Shown here piece after piece: positions 58,450-64,000 of a stretch of 64,000 bases of DNA; within the stretch, counting starts at the first letter, position 1; every line of letters begins with the position of its first letter. The stretch is taken from positions 210,091 through 274,090 of the forward strand of contig NZ_JANZKU010000005.1 of NCBI RefSeq assembly GCF_025642785.1, given 5' to 3'. The notes beneath the pieces were generated by a model. It saw only the letters and a list, made by a program, of their open reading frames with translations. It was not told where the DNA came from and searched no databases. This stretch comes from Pseudomonas sp. RIT-PI-AD. Lineage in GTDB: Bacteria > Pseudomonadota > Gammaproteobacteria > Pseudomonadales > Pseudomonadaceae. A program made the translations under genes and the position numbers.

Positions 58450-59433
58450 CTACTGGGCGGCGGCGGTGTCGACGAACTGGTTGGTGTAGAGGTCTTCGAG
58501 CTTCGGTTCCTTGCTGACGATGCCTTCGCTCACGTAGAACTGGCGGACCTTCTCCAGCCGCTGCGGGTCGATGCGACCGAGCACCGCCTGCTGGGCGTAG
58601 ACGTGGTCGATGTAGAGCTTGAAGGTCTTCTCCAATTGCGCTTCCTTGCCGGCGTAACTGGGTACCGCCTTGACGAAGGTGGCGGCGGCGGCATGGGGAT
58701 CGGCGATGATGTCGCGCATGCCTTGCAGGGTGGCCTGGACCACGCCACGGACGACCTCGGGATGGTTCTGGATGGCGTCGTCCGAGGCCATGATCGACTG
58801 CGCCATGCTTTCGAAGACCTGATCCTGGGGGATCAGCTTGACCTTGAGCCCCGCTTCCTCCGAGTCGGTGACCCAGTCGGGGACGCCGGCCATGGCGGCG
58901 GACTTCTTCGCCGCGAACAACTGCCATACGCCCGCCGGACCCGCGGCCTGGACATTGACGTCGGTTTTCTCCAGGCCCGCCTTGCGCAGCGAAGCGAGCA
59001 GGGCGTAGTAGGTGGTGTCGGAATAGGACATCACCGTCAAGGTCTTGCCCTTGAGGTCCTTGATGGAGCCGATGTTCTCGTCGGCGTTGGTGGCGATCAC
59101 CGTCACGCCGCCTGCGCCGAGCACCGCCACGTCGCGCACCGGAATGCCGTTGGCGCGCACCACGATAGGCGTATCGCCGATGGCTCCGCCGACCAGCGCG
59201 TTACCCGCGCCGATCTGCTTGGCCACGTCGACCCCGCCCTTGGCGGCGATGAAGGTGATGTTCAAGTCCTTGTCGCTGTAGTAGCCCTTTTCCTTGGCGA
59301 TGATCCACGGCGCGAACGCCGGCGAATTGGGCGGCGCGGGCAACAGGTAGGTAACGTCGGTCGCGGCCTGGGCGGCGAATGCCCAGCTCAGGCCAAGGGC
59401 GACCGAGAGGGTCATGACAGCGGATTTGAACAT
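58450..59433 (-). CDS. ABC transporter substrate-binding protein (NMT1/SsuA type)
   Basis: A 327-residue periplasmic binding protein with a signal peptide (MFKSAVMTLSVALGLSWAFAAQA) and the NMT1/THI5-like fold ('NSPAFAPWIIAKEKGYYSDKDL'). Family members bind thiamine precursors, sulfonates and small aromatic compounds; here the substrate is probably the compound the operon degrades. Start at 59433, since the longer frame lacks a signal. Confidence 0.92.
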   Translation of the reverse strand: MFKSAVMTLSVALGLSWAFAAQAATDVTYLLPAPPNSPAFAPWIIAKEKGYYSDKDLNITFIAAKGGVDVAKQIGAGNALVGGAIGDTPIVVRANGIPVRDVAVLGAGGVTVIATNADENIGSIKDLKGKTLTVMSYSDTTYYALLASLRKAGLEKTDVNVQAAGPAGVWQLFAAKKSAAMAGVPDWVTDSEEAGLKVKLIPQDQVFESMAQSIMASDDAIQNHPEVVRGVVQATLQGMRDIIADPHAAAATFVKAVPSYAGKEAQLEKTFKLYIDHVYAQQAVLGRIDPQRLEKVRQFYVSEGIVSKEPKLEDLYTNQFVDTAAAQ

Positions 59434-59474
59434 GGTGGCTCCTGAATGCGTTGAAGGATCGTGGTCGGCGGTGA

Positions 59475-60323
59475 TCAATCCAGTTCGGTGTCTTCGCCCA
59501 CTTTGAGCAGGTCCATCAGGCGCCCCGCGAGAGGGCCTATCTCGGCGAGCTTGCGGCGTTCCAGTGGGTTTTCCCGGTACGGCAGGTCGACGACGATTTC
59601 CTCGATGATGGTGCCGGGGCGGGCGCTCATCACCAGCAGGCGATCGGACATGGCGATGGCCTCGACCAGGTCGTGGGTGATGAACAGCGCGGTTTTCTTT
59701 TCTTCGAACAGCATGCGTGCCATGTCCTGTTGCAGGACCATCTTGGTTTGCGCATCCAGGGCCGAGAACGGCTCGTCGAGGAACAGCACCTGCGGGTCCA
59801 TGGCCAAGGTGCGTGCCAGGGCCGCGCGCTGGCGCATGCCGCCGGACAGCTGGAACGGGTAGTGGTCGGCAAAGCCTTGCAGGTGGCAGCGGTCGAGCAG
59901 GTCCTCAGCGATCACCCGGCGCTCGGCGGCCGCCATGCCCTGGATCTCCAGACCCAGCTCGACGTTCCGGCGGATACTGCGCCAAGGCATCAGCAGGTCC
60001 TTCTGCAGCATGAAGGCGACCTTCTTCACCGGGCCGTCGATCGCTTCGCCGCCGACGAAGACCTCGCCTTCGCTGGGGCGGTAGAGACCCGAGCCCATGT
60101 TGAGAATGGTGCTCTTGCCACAACCGGACGGGCCGATGATCGACACCACCTCGCCACGGGCGATCTTGAAGCTCACGTCGCGGATGGCGAATGGCGCAGC
60201 GGCTTTCCCTTTGGCCGGAAAACATTTGCCGACATTGCGAAACTCGATTTCGGTCGGCCCGCTAGGTTGGCGACGAACCTCATTCCATTCAGGGGCGATT
60301 GCGAACATCTCTTTCACAGCCAT
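59475..60323 (-). CDS. ABC transporter ATP-binding protein (SsuB/TauB type)
   Basis: A 282-residue ATPase: Walker A 'GPSGCGKST' (~63), Q-loop 'FMLQKDLLMPWRS', signature 'LSGGMRQR', Walker B 'VLFLDEPFSALD', H-loop 'FITHDL'. First gene of the 16-gene catabolic operon. No good Shine-Dalgarno precedes the ATG at 60323; the ATG at 60308 (MFAIAPEW), preceded by GAAAGAG, is a possible alternative. Confidence 0.93.
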   Translation of the reverse strand: MAVKEMFAIAPEWNEVRRQPSGPTEIEFRNVGKCFPAKGKAAAPFAIRDVSFKIARGEVVSIIGPSGCGKSTILNMGSGLYRPSEGEVFVGGEAIDGPVKKVAFMLQKDLLMPWRSIRRNVELGLEIQGMAAAERRVIAEDLLDRCHLQGFADHYPFQLSGGMRQRAALARTLAMDPQVLFLDEPFSALDAQTKMVLQQDMARMLFEEKKTALFITHDLVEAIAMSDRLLVMSARPGTIIEEIVVDLPYRENPLERRKLAEIGPLAGRLMDLLKVGEDTELD

Positions 60324-60459
60324 TGGGGAGGGTCTCTGGTCTGTTTTACTGGTGATACGGTGTCTAGTGCATGAACAATGCCATTCGAGCTTTTCTACTT
60401 GCTTAAAGAGGAAAGCCTTTACTAATCAATCGGTTAAAAGATTTATCCGCAGCTAATTC

Positions 60460-60475
60460 GTTTCATATATAAAAC
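60460..60475. promoter_or_regulatory. candidate IclR operator, proximal copy
   Basis: GTTTCATATATAAAAC, a 16-bp near-palindrome, 137 bp upstream of the operon's first ATG. Its exact reverse complement occurs at 60560-60575. IclR-family proteins bind such palindromes as dimers of dimers; assignment to the regulator at 54,610 is inferred. Confidence 0.6.
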
Positions 60476-60559
60476 GATATTTTGATAGTGATACGAGGCT
60501 GCACATTTCCTGTGCGCCGTTACCGACTTATGCGAGATAAACGTGCTTTTATGAAACAA

Positions 60560-60575
60560 TGTTTTATATATGAAA
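60560..60575. promoter_or_regulatory. candidate IclR operator, distal copy
   Basis: GTTTTATATATGAAAC, the exact reverse complement of the proximal copy and exactly 100 bp from it. A partial third match (GCTTTTATGAAAC) lies at 60544-60556. The rest of the 780-bp gap between the operon and the ferritin-like gene holds no gene I can support. Confidence 0.6.
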
Positions 60576-61102
60576 CAAGGCGGGCGTATTGGGTTTATGA
60601 GCTTTGGCGCGCGAGGACGTCTTGCGCTGACCGCGCTGAAATGATCGAAGGCCGTAACCCCTTGCTCGTTAGAGGCAAACGTCCTGCTCGATCGATTCGG
60701 GGATGTCCCATGTAAGGATGATCAACGCCGTTGGAACGAGTGTTTCTCAAGGACTTCGCTTTGAGGGCATCTTTCGCCTATCGTCGGGTTCGCGGAGTCG
60801 GCGTTTGGATCGTTGGATTTAATGAGCCCTGAATAACGTGTTCGTTTTAATGAATTCGTATGTGCGGAAAATGCCATTCGCAAAGAAACGTAAATAGATG
60901 GGTAAGGCCTTGGCCGGGAAATCGTGCAGTTTGCCGTCCCTCGTTGAGAGGCTCATGCAAAATGCATCTTACCCATGGATAGGTTTATTGATTCTCCTAT
61001 GTTTTTTATTGGCATGAATGCTGCTATTTCCTTCGTCGATCACGAAAGGCCTTGAATAATTAGGGTCGGAATAACTTGACTACTACGACGTTGGAGATGC
61101 AC

Positions 61103-61600
61103 ATGGCTAGGAAAACCATCGAAGATCTGTTCATTCATGAACTGTCCGATATGTATAGCGCTGAAAAGCAGATCACCAAGGCGCTTCCGCGCATGGCGCG
61201 TGCTGCCACCAATCCCATTCTGGTCGAGGCGTTCAAGGCTCACCTGGAAGAGACCCAGGGCCAGATCGAGCGTATCGATCAACTCGTCGAGGCCTCGGGT
61301 TTGAAGTTGAAACGCATGAAGTGCGTGGCGATGGAAGGTCTGGTGGAGGAGTCGAAGGAGTTGATCGAGGAAATTGAAAAGGGTGAGGTGTTGGACGCCG
61401 GCCTCATCGGCGCGGCTCAGAAAGTCGAACACTATGAAATCGCCAGTTATGGCACCTTGATCTCCATGGCCAAGTTCATGGGTTTGAAAGATGCTGCGCG
61501 CCTGCTGGGCGATACATTGAAAGAAGAAAAAGCCACCGATGAAAAGCTCAGCGCGATCGCGGAGCAGGGCGGAAATCAAGCGGCTACCTTGAAGTCCTGA
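61103..61600 (+). CDS. YciE/YciF-family ferritin-like protein (DUF892)
   Basis: A 165-residue four-helix ferritin-like protein. 'DLFIHELSDMYSAEKQITKAL' (helix 1, with E in the H-E-L part), 'FKAHLEETQGQIERI' (E-x2-x-H-type) and 'VEHYEIASYGTL' (E-x2-H-Y-E) carry the diiron ligands. Family members are stress-induced in enterobacteria; function is not settled. I start at 61103 because TTGGAG stands 7 bp upstream; earlier TTG/ATG codons are possible. Confidence 0.9.
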   Translation: MARKTIEDLFIHELSDMYSAEKQITKALPRMARAATNPILVEAFKAHLEETQGQIERIDQLVEASGLKLKRMKCVAMEGLVEESKELIEEIEKGEVLDAGLIGAAQKVEHYEIASYGTLISMAKFMGLKDAARLLGDTLKEEKATDEKLSAIAEQGGNQAATLKS

Positions 61601-61614
61601 TATCGCTCCATTTA

Positions 61615-61640
61615 AAAAGCCCCGCAAGTGCGGGGCTTTT
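61615..61640 (+). terminator. terminator of the ferritin-like gene
   Basis: An 11-bp stem (61615-61625 with 61630-61640) with an AAGT loop and a T-run, 15 bp after the stop. From here to 62,468 I see no convincing gene; the stretch holds only the 9-bp repeat at 62,301. Confidence 0.92.
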
Positions 61641-62300
61641 TTTTGGAGTCCTTTGAACGTCTTGTCTTGAACGCTTTGAATTTGGAATTGAAACTCGACA
61701 CGTCAGCATGTCGCTTCGTTCAGTATTCCGGGTAAATCAACACGCGGGCATTTATCGTATGTATGAAGAGGGATTCTTCTCAGCTGAGCTTCGCCCTCGA
61801 TGCTGTTGCGCAGGTGAACGCCAGCGCTGCTGTTCTGTACTTATGCGTGGGCATGGCGTTTCAACCGGAAATGGCTTGGCCAGTCTAGAGTCCTGGCACC
61901 CCATATGACTCATGCCGGTTGCCCTCGGATGACCCTGTTGGTTCTGCCGATCGTGCCCGTATAGAGTCAGGTGACCCTCGTTCCAACGAGTGTCGTTTCC
62001 CAAAGGGCATATCAGGCGTGGCGTCGCTCGGCGTGCAAAGGCCCGAGCCGCTCATTCAAAGACTGGGGTGAGATAGATGGCGTACATACATATGCCGAGG
62101 TTTCTCCATTGCGAAGCGCCATGAGTGCTTTCTCGTTAATACGCGAGGCCTCAGCAGTCGAGCGCACGGTGCATCGCGTCGCGGCTGACTTCGGAAGTGA
62201 TCAGGCTGGAAGATGGAGTCGACAAGCGTCCGATGGCCTCTTCGAACGGCCCATCCGCATTGCCTGCAACCTATTGATCGATAATCCCGTCTCGCCATGG

Positions 62301-62354
62301 CGTACCATCCGTACCATCCGTACCATCCGTACCATCCGTACCATCCGTACCGTT
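62301..62354 (+). repeat. 9-bp tandem repeat (CGTACCATC)n
   Basis: Five perfect copies of CGTACCATC (62301-62345) and a sixth with one change (CGTACCGTT, 62346-62354). The unit is a multiple of three and would read Arg-Thr-Ile in one plus-strand frame, but the surrounding frame does not look like a real gene. Copy number is likely variable between strains. Confidence 0.9.
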
Positions 62355-62468
62355 AGGCGCCTCCGGCGATCCCCGAGTGAATTTTGCATGGGCGGGATTT
62401 TCGAAAATAACAGAGAAGTTCAACGCGCATGCGATGCACCGCCCGTCATGGCGTGAGGGAGATACAGC

Positions 62469-62807
62469 ATGCTCAGTCGCGGAAATTGCTACCGGGACTT
62501 CGTGAAAATCGGTCCATGCGACAGATTTTTCGAGAAAACCCATCCGAACGGTCATCACCTCGAAATCCAAGGGCGGTTGAGCCAGTACCGCGGCATCGAA
62601 GTATTCTTCGGCGTGTACGGCTCCCAGGGTATGCGGTTGATCGAAGAGCACCATGTGCTGTGCAGCGTCTTCAGCCTCGAGGAGGCGATGATCTGGGCGG
62701 CCAAGCGTGCTCGTCCGGTTTGGCTGGGTGATGTCGCCGAATTCCTCTGGGCGGCCACCTTGACGCCGTCTACCGCCTTCACCAAGTCGTCACCGTCCCC
62801 CTATTGA
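62469..62807 (+). CDS. conserved hypothetical protein
   Basis: A 112-residue protein with a GGGAG site 7 bp before its ATG. The first ~75 residues look like a folded small domain ('CYRDFVKIGPCDRFFEKTHPNG', 'EVFFGVYGSQGMRLIEEHHV'), followed by 'SLEEAMIWAAKRAR' and a less conserved tail. No family recognised. Codon use is Pseudomonas-like, so it is likely a real gene. The 450 bp after it (62,808-63,257) hold nothing I can support. Confidence 0.6.
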   Translation: MLSRGNCYRDFVKIGPCDRFFEKTHPNGHHLEIQGRLSQYRGIEVFFGVYGSQGMRLIEEHHVLCSVFSLEEAMIWAAKRARPVWLGDVAEFLWAATLTPSTAFTKSSPSPY

Positions 62808-63257
62808 TTCGCAGGCAAGGGCTCCTCGCCGAGCTGCGGACTGGATGGACGACGCGGGGCGCCGGCTCTTCACCGAAGGCCGCCGCGTAGCGCCATGGGA
62901 CGTGGCTCCTTTCGATCCCTGACTAAAGCATCTGTCATGGGTTCGCTCGCACGAATGGCCCTGGGGCCGGGGCGGCGCATCGCGTCATCTTCCGCCGCTG
63001 TGCCGGGCTTGGAGAGCGGTCGGTGCCAGGTTCTGCGCATGAGTACTTGTGCGTCTGCAAGGCCTCGTTGAGAACCGCTTCGCCTGGCTTTCGCTTGACG
63101 GCTTTTCGTGCAGACCCTAGCTTCCGCACCCAACGTGGCCGGCCTGAGCGCATGCAGGTCGGCCTTCCCGGGCAGGGCGAGCTCGTCATTTCCAAATGAC
63201 CGAAGATGCTCCTACGCCCTTGGCGCTGTCTTAGTCGTGCATAGTCGAAGGCGTTCA

Positions 63258-64000
63258 TGAAAAAAATACTGGTCATAGGCATCGGCGCCGGCAATCCGGA
63301 GTACATCACCCTCCAGGCGGTGAACGCGCTTAACCGAACCGATGTTTTCTTCCTGATGGACAAGGGCCGCAGCAAGGAAAAGCTCAACCACCTGCGTCGG
63401 GAGATATGCGAGCGCTATATCCTCGACAAGACCTATCGGCTGGTCGAAGCGCTGAATCCCGAGCGCCAGCGCGAGGCAGACGACTACCGGACATCCATCG
63501 ATGAGCTGAACGAAGACAAGCAACGAACCTTCGAGCGGCTGATCGGCGAGGAGCTGGGTGAGGGCGAGTGCGGGGCTTTCCTGGTGTGGGGCGATCCGTC
63601 GCTGTACGACAGCACCATCCGAATCCTCGAGGCCATCCTCGAAGAAGGGCGCCATGCGTTCGACTACGAGGTGATTCCGGGCATCACCAGCGTCCAGGCG
63701 TTGACCGCGCAACATAAGGTGCCGCTGAACAATATCGGGCGTTCCGTGGAAATCACGACGGGGCGGCGCTTGATCGGGGAATGCCCCCAGTCCGACAGCA
63801 TCGTGGTGATGCTGGACGCGGAAAACAGCTACAAGACGGTGGTCGACGAGGACTTCGACATCTACTGGGGGGCTTATCTGGGAACGCCGGACGAGATCCT
63901 GATCTCGGGCAAGCTCAAGGACGTCGCCGAAGAAATAGAGAACGTGCGTAAAGCCGCGCGCGAAGCCAACGGCTGGATCATGGACACCTACCTGCTGAAA
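63258..64000 (+). CDS. cobF: precorrin-6A synthase (deacetylating), 5' part
   Basis: SAM-dependent methyltransferase of aerobic cobalamin synthesis, methylating C1 of precorrin-5 with loss of acetate. The 247 residues visible begin MKKILVIGIGAGNPEYITLQA, with the tetrapyrrole-methylase 'GIGAGNPE' loop, 'LVWGDPSLYDST' (~112) and 'YEVIPGITSVQALTA'. The gene is open at the window edge; only the last few codons should be missing, since the family is about 250-260 residues long. Confidence 0.93.

Noticed and set aside
60482..60715. 77-codon plus-strand ORF upstream of the catabolic operon
   Set aside because: Atypical composition, non-ATG start, overlaps the palindromic operator region; no domain.
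61708..61908. 66-codon plus-strand ORF after the ferritin-like gene
   Set aside because: No ribosome site, cysteine/arginine-rich random-looking sequence.

Overview
High-GC Pseudomonas chromosome, most likely of the P. aeruginosa lineage. From 1 to about 31 kb the gene order is, from memory, that of PAO1 PA2634 down to PA2604: aceA, a secretin-like protein, roxA, purB, hflD-mnmA, icd, cspD, clpS-clpA, infA, bpt, aat, trxB, ftsK, lolA, rarA, crcB, serS, cysG, tusDCBE, yccA, tRNA-Ser. It is not PAO1 itself. The monomeric idh that I recall beside icd is absent, and a catabolic block resembling PA3498-PA3514 sits next to this region.

Layout. 0.1-12 kb holds the isocitrate branch point (aceA at one end, icd at the other) with a purine and tRNA-modification cluster between them. 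The aceA and icd upstream regions share a TGTAG/CTACA operator-like palindrome. 12.3-17.8 kb holds a compact N-degron proteolysis set (clpS, clpA, bpt, aat) with infA and trxB. 18-31 kb is core housekeeping, ending in the four-gene sulfur relay tusDCBE.

The accessory region starts at tRNA-Ser(UGA) (31,042-31,129). The 3' 58 bp of the tRNA is repeated at 32,965-33,022, framing a 1.9-kb element with small unknown genes and a CsrA-like fragment. A decayed prophage follows: the 3' half of a tyrosine integrase fused in frame to a broken phage cytosine methyltransferase, the tail of a second methylase, and D3112-like tail-fibre genes. Directly after the tail genes the composition drops to AT-rich and a four-gene cassette appears (38.1-42.8 kb): a LuxR-type regulator, an ETX/MTX2-like beta-pore-forming toxin, an unrecognised 429-residue protein, and a protein that pairs a Cry-toxin-like helical domain with C-terminal cell-wall-binding-like repeats. 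A strong terminator and an IS5-family element close it. This candidate toxin cassette is the most interesting part of the window.

From 44.1 to 60.3 kb lies a minus-strand catabolic array. It encodes a porin, a PDR/VanB-type reductase, RidA, a Rieske oxygenase, two small proteins, an extradiol-type VOC dioxygenase, an aldehyde dehydrogenase, an aspartate-dehydrogenase family protein, a ThDP enzyme, two SDRs, an IclR regulator, an alpha/beta hydrolase, a cupin and an NMT1-type ABC importer. Genes overlap or nearly touch, implying one long operon read from about 60.4 kb to a terminator at 45.77 kb. The porin lies beyond that terminator. Two 16-bp near-palindromes exactly 100 bp apart upstream of the array are candidate IclR operators. 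The substrate is unknown; ring hydroxylation, extradiol cleavage, hydrolysis and aldehyde oxidation, perhaps with loss of an amino group, fit the gene set. The window ends with a YciE/F-family ferritin-like protein, about 1.7 kb of mostly non-coding DNA and the start of cobF.
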